Source of the DNA: Lysobacter sp.
Lineage (GTDB): Bacteria > Pseudomonadota > Gammaproteobacteria > Xanthomonadales > Xanthomonadaceae
Assembly (NCBI GenBank): GCA_013141175.1
Contig: JABFRN010000001.1
Location: forward strand, 310,001-374,000
Direction of reading: 5' to 3'
Length of the DNA: 64,000 bases
In this document: positions 28,480 to 38,562 of the stretch, piece after piece
Numbering within the stretch: the first letter of the stretch is position 1
How the letters are laid out: every line of letters begins with the position of its first letter
The notes under the pieces: generated by a model
What the model saw: the letters and a program-made list of their open reading frames with translations, nothing else
What the model was told of the DNA's origin: nothing
The model's database searches: none
Made by a program: the position numbers and the translations under genes

Positions 28480-28505
28480 ACGCCCGGCTCCCCGCCGGGC
28501 GTTTT
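28480..28505 (+). terminator. Rho-independent terminator after the GlsB gene
   Basis: Stem CGCCCGGC (28481-28488) with GCCGGGCG (28494-28501), a five-base loop and TTTT at 28502-28505; the stem extends by one A-T pair. It lies between convergent genes and may also act on the leftward cysNC transcript only weakly, since the left side lacks an A-run. Confidence 0.85.
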
Positions 28506-28517
28506 GTTTGCGGTGCG

Positions 28518-30431
28518 TCAACCACCCAGCAACCGCTTCACCACTTTTTCGGCCAGCGCTTCCGGGGTCTCGGCCAGCGTGTCCAGGGTCAACTCGGGCG
28601 CCTCCGGCACTTCGTAAGGCGAATCGATACCGGTGAAGTTGGGAATCTTGCCGGCGCGCGCTTTCGCGTACAGGCCCTTCACGTCGCGGCTTTCCGCGAC
28701 CGCCAGCGGCGTATCGATGAACACCTCGATGAACTCGCCGTCGTCGAACAGCTCTCGCGCCATCCGCCGCTCGGCGCGGAACGGCGAGATGAAGCTCACC
28801 AGCACGATCAACCCGGCATCGACCATCAGCCTGGCGACCTCGGCGACGCGACGGATGTTCTCGACGCGATCCTCGTCGCTGAAGCCCAGATCCTTGTTGA
28901 GACCGTGACGGACGTTGTCGCCATCGAGCAGGTAGGTATGCAGACCGCTCGCCATCAGCCGCTTGTCGACCAGATTGGCGACCGTGGACTTGCCCGAGCC
29001 CGACAGGCCGGTGAACCACAGGCAGCGCGGCGATTGGGCGAGGCTGCGCGCGCGCGCGGCCTTGTCGACCGTCAGATGCTGCCAGTGGATGTTGGCGGCG
29101 CGGCGCAATGCGAAATCGAGCGTGCCCGCCGCGACCGTGGCGTGCGTCTGCCGGTCGATCAGGATGAAACCGCCGAGTTCGCGGCTGTCGGCGTAGGTCT
29201 CGAACGGCACCGGCTGGTCGAGATGCAGATTGCAGTAACCGACTTCGTTGAGATCGAGCGACTTGGCGGCCAGGTGCTCCTGGGTGTTCACGTCGACGCG
29301 GTGCTTGATCTCGGTGATCGATACGCCGACGGTGCGCGCGCCGATCTTCATCCAGTACGGGCGCCCCGGCAGCAGCGCGTGCTCGCCCATCCACAGCAGG
29401 TGCACGGCGAACTGGTCGGCCACTTCCGATGGTGCGTCTGCTGCGGCGATCACATCGCCGCGACTGATGTCGATTTCGTCTTCCAGCGTCAACGTGATCG
29501 CCTGTCCCGCCGCAGCGCCTGCGAGATCGCCGCCATCGCCGGCAACGATGCGGGCGACGCGCGAGCGACGGCCGGACGGCAGCGCGACGATCTCGTCGCC
29601 CGGCGCGACCGCACCGGACACGATCGTGCCCGCGAAACCGCGGAAATCCTGATCCGGGCGGCAGACCCACTGCACCGGCATGCGCAGGCCCAGGTCGCGG
29701 CGGGCATCGCCGATGTCGATGGTTTCCAGATGTTCCAGCAGGGTCGTGCCGGTGTGCCACAGCATGCGCGCCGAGGGTTCCAGCATGTTGTCGCCGTTGA
29801 GCGCGGACAGCGGAATGCAGGTGACCTGCGCGATGCCGAGCTGCGCGGCCAGCGCGCGATAGTCGTCGACGATCCGCATGAACACGGCTTCGTCGTAGTC
29901 GACGAGATCCATCTTGTTCACGGCCAGCACCACATGACGGATACCCAGCAGCGACACGATGTAACTGTGACGACGCGTCTGGGTCAGCAGGCCCTTGCGC
30001 GCATCGACCAGCACGATCGCCAGATCGGCGGTGGATGCGCCGGTCGCCATGTTGCGGGTGTACTGCTCGTGTCCCGGGCAATCGGCGACGATGAACTTGC
30101 GGCGGTCGGTATTGAAGAAGCGATACGCGACATCGATGGTGATGCCCTGCTCGCGTTCCGCTTGCAAGCCATCGACCAGCAACGCGAAATCGATCTGCCC
30201 GTTCTGGGTGCCGTGGCGCAGGCTGTCGGCTTCCAGCGCCGCGAGCTGGTCGTCCAGCAGCAATTTGGTGTCGTGCAGCAAACGGCCGATCAGCGTGCTC
30301 TTGCCGTCGTCGACGCTGCCGCAGGTGATGAAGCGCAGCAGCTGTTTGTGTTCGTGCTGCAGCAGGTAGGCCGCGACGGCGGCATCGGCGTCGTGGTGCT
30401 GGGTAGTGGCGTGCTGGATGGTGGCGGACAT
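28518..30431 (-). CDS. cysN: Bifunctional sulfate adenylyltransferase subunit 1 / APS kinase (CysN-CysC fusion)
   Basis: Fused protein of 637 residues. The N-terminal part (to about 440) is the CysN GTPase: P-loop GSVDDGKST at 38-46, DCPGHEQYT and NKMDLVD, with EF-Tu-like beta domains behind. The C-terminal part is APS kinase CysC with P-loop GLSGSGKST at about 475-483 and [10 protein letters not shown]. With CysD it makes APS from sulfate and ATP, then the kinase makes PAPS. The ATG at 30431 shares one base with the cysD stop (TGATG). The frame runs on upstream inside cysD but that is a shadow. It is the last gene of the permease-cysD-cysNC operon. Confidence 0.97.
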   Translation of the reverse strand: MSATIQHATTQHHDADAAVAAYLLQHEHKQLLRFITCGSVDDGKSTLIGRLLHDTKLLLDDQLAALEADSLRHGTQNGQIDFALLVDGLQAEREQGITIDVAYRFFNTDRRKFIVADCPGHEQYTRNMATGASTADLAIVLVDARKGLLTQTRRHSYIVSLLGIRHVVLAVNKMDLVDYDEAVFMRIVDDYRALAAQLGIAQVTCIPLSALNGDNMLEPSARMLWHTGTTLLEHLETIDIGDARRDLGLRMPVQWVCRPDQDFRGFAGTIVSGAVAPGDEIVALPSGRRSRVARIVAGDGGDLAGAAAGQAITLTLEDEIDISRGDVIAAADAPSEVADQFAVHLLWMGEHALLPGRPYWMKIGARTVGVSITEIKHRVDVNTQEHLAAKSLDLNEVGYCNLHLDQPVPFETYADSRELGGFILIDRQTHATVAAGTLDFALRRAANIHWQHLTVDKAARARSLAQSPRCLWFTGLSGSGKSTVANLVDKRLMASGLHTYLLDGDNVRHGLNKDLGFSDEDRVENIRRVAEVARLMVDAGLIVLVSFISPFRAERRMARELFDDGEFIEVFIDTPLAVAESRDVKGLYAKARAGKIPNFTGIDSPYEVPEAPELTLDTLAETPEALAEKVVKRLLGG

Positions 30432-31339
30432 CAGAAATAGCCCTCCTGCTTCTTCTTCTCCATCGAAGCGGAAGGATCGTGGTCGATCACCCGTCCCTGG
30501 CGTTCCGACGTGGTCGCGACCAGCATCTCGGCGATGATTTTTTCCAGCGTGTCGGCCTCGGATTCGATCGCGCCGGTCAGCGGATAGCAGCCGAGGGTAC
30601 GGAAGCGCACGCGCTTGTGCGCGGGCGTCTCGCCCTCGCGCAGCGGCAGGCGATCGTCGTCGACCAGGATCAGCGCACCGTCGCGTTCGACCACCGGACG
30701 CTCGGCGGCCAGATACAGCGACGGGACCGGAATCTTTTCGCGATAGATATACAGCCACACGTCCAGTTCGGTCCAGTTCGAGATCGGGAACACGCGCACC
30801 GACTCGCCCTTGTGGATGCGGGTGTTGTACACGCTCCACAGCTCCGGGCGCTGGTTCTTCGGGTCCCAGCGGTGCTGCGCGGAGCGGAACGAGAAGATGC
30901 GTTCCTTGGCGCGCGATTTCTCCTCGTCGCGCCGCGCCCCGCCGATGGCCGCATCGAAACCACCGAGATCCAGCGCCTGTTTCAGCCCCTGGGTCTTCAT
31001 CACGTCGGTGTGCACGGTGGCGCCGTGCGTGATCGGGCCGATGCCCTGCGCCACGCCATCGGGATTGGTGTGCACGCGCAGCGCGATGCCGGTTTCCGCG
31101 GCGCGGCGATCGCGGAACGCGATCATCTCGCGGAATTTCCAGCCGGTATCGACGTGCAGCAGCGGAATCGGCGATCGCGCGGGCGCGAAGGCTTTCTGCA
31201 GCAGGTGCAGCAGCACCGAACTGTCCTTGCCGATCGAATACAGCATGACCGGATTGCGGAATTCGGCCGCGACTTCGCGCAGGATATGGATGCTCTCGGC
31301 TTCGAGGCGATCGAGATGGCTCAACGCTGGATAAGACAT
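30431..31339 (-). CDS. cysD: Sulfate adenylyltransferase subunit 2
   Basis: ATP-sulfurylase catalytic subunit of 302 residues, PP-loop fold. [15 protein letters not shown] is the PP-loop with SxGKDS, and [11 protein letters not shown] follows, as in E. coli CysD. The final residues KKKQEGYF match the family's invariant end. The stop overlaps the cysNC start by one base. The TauE/SafE permease is 75 bases upstream on the same strand and probably shares the transcript. Confidence 0.97.
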   Translation of the reverse strand: MSYPALSHLDRLEAESIHILREVAAEFRNPVMLYSIGKDSSVLLHLLQKAFAPARSPIPLLHVDTGWKFREMIAFRDRRAAETGIALRVHTNPDGVAQGIGPITHGATVHTDVMKTQGLKQALDLGGFDAAIGGARRDEEKSRAKERIFSFRSAQHRWDPKNQRPELWSVYNTRIHKGESVRVFPISNWTELDVWLYIYREKIPVPSLYLAAERPVVERDGALILVDDDRLPLREGETPAHKRVRFRTLGCYPLTGAIESEADTLEKIIAEMLVATTSERQGRVIDHDPSASMEKKKQEGYF

Positions 31340-31414
31340 GACTTCCGGAATGTGTTGGTCGGGCGGAAACGCGCCTGTATTCGTGCTGGACGGCTGTAAC
31401 GCATCAGGTCCGCA

Positions 31415-32164
31415 TCAGCCGGCGAAGGTATGGTAAAGGGTGCGAACGCTGAGGCCGATCACAAGCACGCCGACGACCGGCATCAGCAAACGCGGCCGTA
31501 CGAAGCGCAACAGCCAGGCACCGAACGGCGCCGCGACCACGCCGCCCAACGCCAGCCCCAGCACGATGCCGAGGTGGCCGGTCCCCATCGTCAGCAGGAA
31601 CACCACGGAGGCGGTCAGGGTCACGAAGAATTCCACCGCATTGACGCTGCCCACGGTCAGGCGCAGTTCGTGCCCGCGTGCGATCAGGTTGCTGGCGACG
31701 ATCGGCCCCCAGCCGCCGCCGCCGATGGCGTCCACCAGGGCGCCGAAGAATCCCAGGATCGACACGTGCGAAGTCACTTCTTTCGGGACCAGTTCGCGGA
31801 ACGACTTGAAGATGATCATCGCGCCCATCAGCAGCAGGTAGCCGGCGATCCAGGGCTTCAGCATGTCGCCGTCGATGGTGGTGAGCAGGTACGCGCCCAC
31901 GCCCGCGCCGAGCATACCCGGCAACAACAGCCGCCGGAACAGCTTGCGGTCGATATTGCCGAAGGCGTGATGGGAGATCGCCGAGGTGCCGGTGGTGAAG
32001 CATTCGGCGGCATGGACGGTCGCGCTGCTGACCGCCGGCGGCACGCCGAAACCCAGCAACAGGCTGGACGCAGTGACTCCGTAGGCCATGCCCAGCGCCC
32101 CATCGACCACTTGCGCGGCGAAGCCGATCACGATGTAGAGGATCAAATCCGGGGGCAGATCCAT
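31415..32164 (-). CDS. TauE/SafE family sulfite/sulfonate-type permease
   Basis: Integral membrane protein of 249 residues with about seven or eight hydrophobic segments. GFAAQVVDGALGMAYG at the start and IGGGGWGPIVASNLI in the middle are the two diagnostic TauE/SafE repeats. Family members move sulfite, sulfoacetate or other anions. No cysPTWA or sulP sulfate importer is in this block, so this permease may carry the imported or exported sulfur oxyanion of the pathway (inference from position). The start is taken at the ATG at 32164, where the first hydrophobic repeat begins. Confidence 0.9.
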   Translation of the reverse strand: MDLPPDLILYIVIGFAAQVVDGALGMAYGVTASSLLLGFGVPPAVSSATVHAAECFTTGTSAISHHAFGNIDRKLFRRLLLPGMLGAGVGAYLLTTIDGDMLKPWIAGYLLLMGAMIIFKSFRELVPKEVTSHVSILGFFGALVDAIGGGGWGPIVASNLIARGHELRLTVGSVNAVEFFVTLTASVVFLLTMGTGHLGIVLGLALGGVVAAPFGAWLLRFVRPRLLMPVVGVLVIGLSVRTLYHTFAG

Positions 32165-32332
32165 TTCGGGGGGCGATCCTCTCGACAGGGTTTCAGTATC
32201 TGCGACCACCCCGGTTGCTGAAAGTGCGGTGGAGCATAAGCGCATAACGACCGCTCCTTTCCGCACGCAGATACGGAAGCCTAGGCTGAATCGTCGCTCG
32301 GACCCCCTCCGCACGGACCGCAGGCCACCGTA
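32165..32332. promoter_or_regulatory. Divergent control region with GCATAA direct repeat (candidate CysB site)
   Basis: The region separates the leftward permease-cysD-cysNC operon from rightward cysJIH. GCATAA occurs twice, at 32234-32239 and 32242-32247, spaced by one helical-turn-like step of 8 bases. The same hexamer, as TTATGC, recurs in the cysB-cysG gap. CysB, the regulator of this pathway, is encoded 5 kb away; binding is inferred. Confidence 0.5.
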
Positions 32333-34174
32333 ATGTCTCCCGCCAATCCCGCCGCAACACTGTCGACACTCCCGCAGACGCCCCTGTCGGCGGAGTCATA
32401 CAGCCAGATTTCCCGCCTGGTCGAGGGTCTGGACAGCGCCGGCCTCTGGTGGCTGTCGGGCTATACCGCTGGCTTGGCACGGGCACAGGGTGGGGCGGCA
32501 CCGTTCGCATCGGTCGGCGCGAACGCCGACAGCCTGGCCATCGACAGCGCTGACCGCACGCGTCTGACCGTGGTCTACGGCAGCCAGACCGGCAACGCGC
32601 GCCGCGTCGCCGAAGCGCTGACCGCCAAACTCGAAAACGACGGCCTGCCGGTGCGCCTGCTGCGCGCCGATGCCTACCAGACCCGCGAGCTGAAGGACGA
32701 ACGCTTCCTCGCCATCGTGATCAGCACCCAGGGCGACGGCGACCCGCCGGACGACGCCCGCGCACTGGTCGAATTCATCGAAGGCAAGCGCGCGCCCTCG
32801 TTGCCGCAGCTGCGTTTCGCGGTGCTCGGCCTGGGCGATTCCAGCTATCCGCAGTTCTGCGCCATCGGCCAACGCCTCGACGCGCGTTTCGAAGCCTTGG
32901 GCGCACAGCGCTGGATCGACCGCGTCGATGCCGATCTGGATATCGACAGCGTGGCCGCGCCGTGGTCGTCGAAATTGTTCGTCGAAGCGAAAGAAGCGCT
33001 GAAACCGCGCCCACCACTCGCCAGTGTCACCGCGCTGCGTCCGCACACCGCCCCGGTCGCCTGGACGCGCGAGCGCCCGTTCGCGGCAGAGCTGCTGGCG
33101 AACCAGCGCATCACCGGTCGCGGTTCGGATCGCGACGTGCGCCATCTGGAAATCTCGCTCGAAGGCGTGGGCCTCGACTACGAACCCGGCGATGCGCTCG
33201 GCATATGGATCGAGAATCCGCCCGCGCTGGTGCAGGCGATCGCCGAAGCGCTGGACCTCGACGCCGACGCGGCGGTCAGCCACCACGGCGACACGCGGAC
33301 GTTGCGCGAATGGCTGGGCAGCAAGCGCGAAATCACCCGCCTGAGCCGTCCGTTCGTGGCGTCCCATGCCGCGCACGCCGGGAGCGATGCGTTGAATCGC
33401 CTGCTCGCGCCGGATCAACGCGAAGGCCTGACCGCGTTGATGGCCGAATCGCAGATCATCGATCTGCTCCAGGAGCATCCGGGCGCATGGACCGCCGAAG
33501 CGCTGGTCGAAGCGCTGCGCCCGCTGCAGCCGCGCCTGTATTCCATCGCCTCCAGCCGCAAGGCCGTCGGCGACGAAGCGCATCTCACGGTCGCGCATGT
33601 CGAATACCGCCACGGCGACGCGCTGCGCTGGGGCGCGGCCTCGCACTATCTCGCCAGCCATGAGGAAGGCGCGTCCCTGCCGGTGTTCATCGAGCGCAAC
33701 GAACGCTTCCGCCTGCCTGCCGACCCGTCACGCGACGTGATCATGATCGGCCCCGGCACCGGCGTCGCGCCGTTCCGCGGATTCGTGCAGGAGCGCGCCG
33801 TCATCGGAGCAACGGGCCGTCAGTGGCTGTTGTTCGGCAACCCGCACGCGCGCAGCGATTTCCTCTACCAGCTCGAATGGCAGGACGCGCTGAAGCGCGG
33901 CGAACTGGATCGCCTCGACCTCGCGTTCTCGCGCGATCAGGCGCACAAGATCTACGTGCAGGACAAGCTGCGCGAGCACGGCCGCGAACTGTTCTCGTGG
34001 CTGGAAGGCGGCGCGCACCTGTACGTCTGCGGCGACGCCACGCGCATGGCCAAGGACGTGCACGCGGCGCTGCTGGCGGTGATCGCCGAGCACGGCGCCA
34101 AGTCGGCCGAGGATGCGAACGATTACCTGAACGGGCTGCAGTCGCAGGGCCGCTACGCGCGGGACGTGTACTGA
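32333..34174 (+). CDS. cysJ: Sulfite reductase [NADPH] flavoprotein alpha subunit
   Basis: Electron-supplying subunit of assimilatory sulfite reductase, 613 residues. Order: N-terminal linker (1-75); FMN flavodoxin domain with [11 protein letters not shown] near 81-91; connecting and FAD domain with [16 protein letters not shown] domain with [13 protein letters not shown] and a C-terminal Y-A-R-D-V-Y end that stacks on FAD. All expected motifs are intact. The stop overlaps the cysI ATG (TGATG), so the two subunits are translationally coupled. Confidence 0.98.
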   Translation: MSPANPAATLSTLPQTPLSAESYSQISRLVEGLDSAGLWWLSGYTAGLARAQGGAAPFASVGANADSLAIDSADRTRLTVVYGSQTGNARRVAEALTAKLENDGLPVRLLRADAYQTRELKDERFLAIVISTQGDGDPPDDARALVEFIEGKRAPSLPQLRFAVLGLGDSSYPQFCAIGQRLDARFEALGAQRWIDRVDADLDIDSVAAPWSSKLFVEAKEALKPRPPLASVTALRPHTAPVAWTRERPFAAELLANQRITGRGSDRDVRHLEISLEGVGLDYEPGDALGIWIENPPALVQAIAEALDLDADAAVSHHGDTRTLREWLGSKREITRLSRPFVASHAAHAGSDALNRLLAPDQREGLTALMAESQIIDLLQEHPGAWTAEALVEALRPLQPRLYSIASSRKAVGDEAHLTVAHVEYRHGDALRWGAASHYLASHEEGASLPVFIERNERFRLPADPSRDVIMIGPGTGVAPFRGFVQERAVIGATGRQWLLFGNPHARSDFLYQLEWQDALKRGELDRLDLAFSRDQAHKIYVQDKLREHGRELFSWLEGGAHLYVCGDATRMAKDVHAALLAVIAEHGAKSAEDANDYLNGLQSQGRYARDVY

Positions 34175-35889
34175 TGTCCGCACACTCCGTCGAAGACATC
34201 AAGCAGCAGAGTGGCCGCCTGCGCGGCACGCTGCAGCAGTCGCTCGCCGACCGGGTCACCGGCGCGCTGGCCGACGACGACCAGACGCTCATCAAATACC
34301 ACGGCAGCTACCAGCAGGACGATCGCGACGTCCGCGACGAACGCCGCCGGCAAAAGCTCGAGCCGGATGTCTCGTTCATGATCCGCACCCGCACCCCCGG
34401 CGGCGTGGTCACACCGGCGCAGTGGCTGAAGCTCGATGCCATCGCGACCACCTACGCAGAACGCGGCCTGCGCATCACCACCCGCCAGGCATTCCAGTTC
34501 CACGGCGTGATCAAGGGCAGGCTCAAACCGACGATGCAGGCGATCAACGCCGCACTGATCGACACCCTCGCCGCCTGCGGCGACGTCAACCGCAATATCG
34601 CGGTCGCCTCCAACCCGTACCTGTCGCAAGTGCACACCGCGGTGCAGACACAGGCCGAAGCGCTGTCGAAATATCTGTTGCCGAACAGCCGCGCGTACTA
34701 CGAAATCTGGCTCGACGAGGAAAAAGTCGCCGGCAGCGGCGAGGAAGAAGAACCGATCTACGGCGCGACCTATCTGCCGCGCAAGTTCAAGATCGCCTTC
34801 GCGGTGCCGCCGAGCAACGATGTCGACGTGTTCGCGCAGGATCTCGGCTTCATCGCCGTCGTCGGCAACGACGGCGCACTGCTCGGCTACAACGTCAGCA
34901 TCGGCGGCGGCATGGGTGCAACCCATGGCGACGCCGAAACCTACCCGCGCATCGCCGATGTGATCGGCTTCATCGCGCCGGATCACGTCACTGCGGTCGC
35001 CGAAGCAGTGGTCACCACGCAGCGCGACTGGGGCAACCGCGCGGTGCGCAAGCGCGCGCGCTTGAAATACACCATCGACGATCGCGGCCTCGATACATTC
35101 AAGGCTGAAGTGGAACGCCGCTCGGGCGTGGCCTTCGCTGCCGCGCGCGCGTTCGAATTCGCGCACAACGCCGACGAATTCGGCTGGCATCAGGGCGACG
35201 ACGGCCGCTGGCATCTGACCCTGCGCATCATCGCCGGGCGGATCTGGGACCGTGATGGCGTGCGGCATCTCAGCGGCCTGCGCGCCATCGCGACCCTGCT
35301 CGACGCCGCCGGCGGCGCGTCGGAATTCCGTCTCACCGCGAACCAGAACATGCTGATCGCGAATCTCGACGATGCCCAGCGCGAAGCGATCGATGCGCTG
35401 GTCGGCGAATACGCGCTCGACACCCATCGCACCGCATCGCCCTTGCGCAAAGCCGCGCTGGCCTGCGTCGCGCTGCCGACCTGCGGCCTGGCGATGGCCG
35501 AAGCAGAACGCTATCTGTCGAGCTTCGTCGACCGCCTCGAAGCGCGGCTCGCGACGCATGGCCTGGATGGCGCAGAACTGCACCTGCGCATCAGCGGCTG
35601 CCCGAACGGCTGTTCACGGCCGTATCTCGCCGAAATCGCCCTGGTCGGCAAGGCGCCCGGCCGCTACAACCTGATGCTGGGCGCCGATCATCGCGGTCAA
35701 CGCCTGAACACGCTGTACCGCGAAAACATCGACGAAACCACCCTTCTCGACAGCCTCGATCCGTTGTTCGGGCAATACGCCGCACAGCGCAACGCAGGCG
35801 AACGCTTCGGCGATTTCCTCGTCCGCAGCGGTGTCGTGACTCTCGAAAGCACGGGCAGCAGGACGTTGCCACTGGAGTTGATCGCATGA
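34174..35889 (+). CDS. cysI: Sulfite reductase hemoprotein beta subunit
   Basis: Catalytic subunit of 571 residues that reduces sulfite to sulfide by six electrons. The siroheme/[4Fe-4S] ligands are C-x5-C (CVALPTC) and C-x3-C ([10 protein letters not shown]). The substrate-binding basic segments ([15 protein letters not shown] and [12 protein letters not shown]) are present. The start shares a base with the cysJ stop, and the stop overlaps the cysH start (ATGA). Siroheme comes from cysG, encoded 3 kb downstream. Confidence 0.98.
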   Translation: MSAHSVEDIKQQSGRLRGTLQQSLADRVTGALADDDQTLIKYHGSYQQDDRDVRDERRRQKLEPDVSFMIRTRTPGGVVTPAQWLKLDAIATTYAERGLRITTRQAFQFHGVIKGRLKPTMQAINAALIDTLAACGDVNRNIAVASNPYLSQVHTAVQTQAEALSKYLLPNSRAYYEIWLDEEKVAGSGEEEEPIYGATYLPRKFKIAFAVPPSNDVDVFAQDLGFIAVVGNDGALLGYNVSIGGGMGATHGDAETYPRIADVIGFIAPDHVTAVAEAVVTTQRDWGNRAVRKRARLKYTIDDRGLDTFKAEVERRSGVAFAAARAFEFAHNADEFGWHQGDDGRWHLTLRIIAGRIWDRDGVRHLSGLRAIATLLDAAGGASEFRLTANQNMLIANLDDAQREAIDALVGEYALDTHRTASPLRKAALACVALPTCGLAMAEAERYLSSFVDRLEARLATHGLDGAELHLRISGCPNGCSRPYLAEIALVGKAPGRYNLMLGADHRGQRLNTLYRENIDETTLLDSLDPLFGQYAAQRNAGERFGDFLVRSGVVTLESTGSRTLPLELIA

Positions 35890-36629
35890 GCCTTCCCGAC
35901 CCGATCACCGCAGCCGAATCGCCGCAGGCGCTCGCCGAACTCAACCGCTGGCTCGCCACGAAAACGGCGCCGGAACGCGTGCAATGGGCGGTCGAGCATC
36001 TCGCCGGCCATCACGCGCTGTCGTCGAGTTTCGGCGCGCAGGCGGCGGTCGCACTGCACATGACCACGCAGGCCAAGCCGGACATCCCGGTGATCCTGAT
36101 CGACACCGGCTATCTGTTTCCGGAAACCTATCGCTTCATCGACGCGCTGACCGAACGCCTGTCACTGAATCTGAAGGTCTACCGGCCGCAGGTCGGCATC
36201 GCGTGGATGGAAGCGCGCCACGGCAAACTCTGGGAAAACGGCATCGACGGCATCCAGAGTTACAACCAGTTGCGCAAGGTCGAACCGATGCAGCGCGCGC
36301 TGCGCGAACTCGGTGTGCGCACCTGGATCGCAGGCCTGCGCCGCACTCAGACCAGCACGCGCGCCGGCATCGACTTCCTCGAGTTGCGCGACGGCCGCTG
36401 GAAACTGCACCCGATCGCCGACTGGAACGACCACGACGTGTGGAAGTATCTCGAAGCCAACGGACTGCCCTACCATCCCCTGTGGGATCAGGGTTATGTC
36501 TCGATCGGCGACATCCACACCACCCGCCGTCTCGAAGACGGCATGAACGAAGAAGACACCCGTTTCTTCGGCCTCAAGCGCGAATGCGGCCTGCATGAGG
36601 ACTGGGCGGAGCTGGCGAAGAGCGCTTGA
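35886..36629 (+). CDS. cysH: Phosphoadenosine phosphosulfate (PAPS) reductase
   Basis: Thioredoxin-dependent reductase of 247 residues converting PAPS to sulfite. The PP-loop-like [10 protein letters not shown], the substrate loop [12 protein letters not shown] and the catalytic C-terminal [10 protein letters not shown] are present. The paired cysteines of Fe-S-containing APS reductases are absent, so PAPS is the expected substrate, in line with the APS-kinase domain in CysNC. It is the last gene of cysJIH. Confidence 0.97.
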   Translation: MSLPDPITAAESPQALAELNRWLATKTAPERVQWAVEHLAGHHALSSSFGAQAAVALHMTTQAKPDIPVILIDTGYLFPETYRFIDALTERLSLNLKVYRPQVGIAWMEARHGKLWENGIDGIQSYNQLRKVEPMQRALRELGVRTWIAGLRRTQTSTRAGIDFLELRDGRWKLHPIADWNDHDVWKYLEANGLPYHPLWDQGYVSIGDIHTTRRLEDGMNEEDTRFFGLKRECGLHEDWAELAKSA

Positions 36630-36746
36630 ACTTCAGCGCGCGGCGCGGCGGGCGCAACCCGCACGGCGGGGTTCGCTGCGCTCAGCACCACCCTGCGGAC
36701 TTTCGGGGAATACGCCTGCTTCCAAGGCATCAATAAACGCCGCATC

Positions 36747-36804
36747 AGCCTGTTTGTGATCTCCGCATGCTCCGCGCGGAGTATGCGGAGATTGCAAACA
36801 GGCT
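36747..36804. repeat. 58-base palindrome between cysH and a lipoprotein gene
   Basis: Two 29-base arms (36747-36775 and 36776-36804). Bases pair along the whole length except three positions, and those three form G-U wobble in RNA, so the transcript could fold into one long hairpin with a CGCGCG centre. The leftward lipoprotein stop codon is 36806-36808, immediately next to it. It is a candidate bidirectional terminator or a mobile palindromic element; there is no clean T-run. Confidence 0.85.
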
Positions 36805-36805
36805 C

Positions 36806-37216
36806 TTAGAGGCGGTCGATGGTCGGATCTTCGTTCGCGGTGGTGAATACGCCGGGCTGCATCGACAGGGCATTCGCCCATTGCTCCTCGAATCCGGCCG
36901 GCACAGCCACGTCGAATTCCACCATCGCACCCGGCGCGCTGCCGGATCTCTTGCCGATCACGTCGAGCGAAAACTGCTTGAGCACCGCTTCGACTTCGGC
37001 CTCCCGCCCTTGGCGGGCGGTGACCAGTACGGCACCCCTGCCCCAGATGCTGTCGTAATCCTTGGATTCGACCCGCCTGTATTCCTTGCCGAGCACGACC
37101 AACATGCTGCCTCGGTAGTCGACGGCACCATCGCCGCCGCCGGAGCAGGCTGTCATGCACAGGACCACGGCGATGGTCGCCGCATGCAGCAGACTGCTTG
37201 CCGATTTCGATGCCAT
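36806..37216 (-). CDS. Hypothetical lipoprotein downstream of cysB
   Basis: Not recognised. The 136-residue product has a signal peptide with lipobox (CMTACSGGG, lipidated Cys about 24), then a compact domain of about 105 residues in two halves: VDYRGSMLVVLGKEYRRVE and an alpha/beta part with REAEVEAVLKQFSLDVIG. It should be an outer- or inner-membrane-anchored periplasmic protein. It lies 86 bases downstream of cysB on the same strand and may be co-transcribed. Its reading frame, lipobox and codon use look like a real gene. Confidence 0.78.
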   Translation of the reverse strand: MASKSASSLLHAATIAVVLCMTACSGGGDGAVDYRGSMLVVLGKEYRRVESKDYDSIWGRGAVLVTARQGREAEVEAVLKQFSLDVIGKRSGSAPGAMVEFDVAVPAGFEEQWANALSMQPGVFTTANEDPTIDRL

Positions 37217-37302
37217 GTCTTCGATTCCCGGATCGCTGCGATGCGCAGATCGTAACGTCGGCGCGCGCGAACTGCATCCGCTGCGCTGTCAAAATCTGCA
37301 GA

Positions 37303-38289
37303 TCAGCTCGTGATCACCTGACTCAACTCGGCCCACGTCGGCGGCGCCGGCCACTGCGCGATCTGATTGCCGGCGAGGATCCGGCGCAGGTCATGGCGAT
37401 CGAGCTGCGGCGCCAGCGCGACCAGCAATTCGACCGTGTAATCGCGCAGCACGCGTTCGCGCGGCAGCACCGCCCATGCGATGCATTCGGGAATCGAGTC
37501 CGGCGCCGGCAGCGCGACGAGGTCGGCGTCCTGGATCGCACTCACCGCCATTTCCGCGAGCAGGCCGATACCGATGCCGGCGCGCACATAGGTCTTGATC
37601 AGATCCGCGTCGCGCGCGGTCATCGCCAACTGCGGCTCCAGTCCACGCTCGGCGAACGCACGGCGCAGCGAGGACTCGGGACGGATCGAGGATTCATAGC
37701 TCACCAGCGGGAAGCCGGCGAGATCGGCCAGCGTCAGCCGCGCACCGGTCCGTGCCAGCGGATGCGCGCGCGGCAACAGCACCACGCGACGCCAGCGGAA
37801 CATCGGGATCGCGATCCCGTCGGCGGGCGCGTCGCCAGCGGTACTGATCAGGGCGAGATCGGCTTCGCCCCGCGCGAGTTGGGTCAGCACGTCGCCGTCG
37901 GCGCTGGGCTGCAGATGGATGCTCAGCTGCGGATACGCCTGATGCACCTGCGAAATCACCGGAGGCAGCACGAAACGCGCCTGGGTGTGGGTGGTGGCGA
38001 TCAGCAACTGGCCCTGCCCGTCGCGGCGCTGGTTGGCGGCGAAGGCGCGGATGTTCGCCGCTTCGCCCAGCATCTTGCGCGAATGCGCGAGCACCTGGGT
38101 GCCGGCGGTCGTAAGTCCTTCCAGACTGCGGCCCTTGCGCACGAACAGCAGGAACCCGAGTTCGTCCTCCAACTGTTTCAGTTGCTTCGACAGGCCCGGC
38201 TGGGTCGCATGCACGTGCTCGGCCGCCAACGTGATGTTGAAGCCGGCATCGGCGATCGCGACGAAATAACGCAGCTGGACCAGGGTCAT
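37303..38289 (-). CDS. cysB: LysR-type transcriptional regulator CysB
   Basis: Master activator of sulfur assimilation, 328 residues. The N-terminal helix-turn-helix (about 1-60: LRYFVAIADAG, HATQPGLSKQLKQLEDELG) matches CysB/Cbl closely. The effector domain (about 90-300) contains TTHTQARFVLPPVI and the segment VRAGIGIGLLAEMAV typical of CysB. In relatives it responds to N-acetylserine or APS. It diverges from cysG across a 273-base control region, as is usual for LysR regulators and their targets. Confidence 0.95.
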   Translation of the reverse strand: MTLVQLRYFVAIADAGFNITLAAEHVHATQPGLSKQLKQLEDELGFLLFVRKGRSLEGLTTAGTQVLAHSRKMLGEAANIRAFAANQRRDGQGQLLIATTHTQARFVLPPVISQVHQAYPQLSIHLQPSADGDVLTQLARGEADLALISTAGDAPADGIAIPMFRWRRVVLLPRAHPLARTGARLTLADLAGFPLVSYESSIRPESSLRRAFAERGLEPQLAMTARDADLIKTYVRAGIGIGLLAEMAVSAIQDADLVALPAPDSIPECIAWAVLPRERVLRDYTVELLVALAPQLDRHDLRRILAGNQIAQWPAPPTWAELSQVITS

Positions 38290-38320
38290 GACGATCGTTC
38301 CGGGAAAGCAGGTTTGGAGC

Positions 38321-38362
38321 GGTGCGGTTGGAGGGGTGCGGTCGTGAGGGATGCGGTCGTGG
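38321..38362. repeat. Imperfect 14-15-base tandem repeat in the cysB leader
   Basis: Three copies around TGCGGTYG: 38321-38334, 38335-38348 and 38349-38362. Units two and three share TGCGGTCGTG exactly. They lie in the transcribed or promoter side of cysB, 30-70 bases from its start. The role is unknown. Confidence 0.6.
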
Positions 38363-38442
38363 ATGAAGCGACCAGGCTGCCGGGCATGGCCGGGTCGCCT
38401 GACATCTCTTTATCCGAATCAAGCGATAGGAATAGCAGATAA

Positions 38443-38483
38443 GCATTCTGAATGCCCACCGCTCCTTATGCCAAAAAAGCATA
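38443..38483 (+). promoter_or_regulatory. Paired inverted repeats upstream of cysG (candidate CysB operator)
   Basis: GCATTC-T-GAATGC (38443-38455) and TATGC-N7-GCATA (38467-38483) share GCAT half-sites. The second contains the T-N11-A spacing of LysR-type boxes (T at 38469, A at 38481). TTATGC here is the reverse complement of the GCATAA hexamer repeated in front of cysJ. The stretch is distinctly AT-rich relative to surrounding DNA. Confidence 0.55.
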
Positions 38484-38562
38484 TGGCCAAGCAATGCCGT
38501 CATTTCCAGCACTCTGGCCCCGGAACTACGGTGACCTGTCCCCCTTTGATCCGCAACAGGCC

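Noticed and set aside
28153-30081. Leftward 642-codon frame overlapping cysNC
   Set aside because: It is the same-strand frame-shifted shadow of cysNC and carries no motifs.
38452-38562. 37-codon N-terminal extension of CysG
   Set aside because: It runs through the operator-like palindromes and is not part of the conserved CysG start at 38563.
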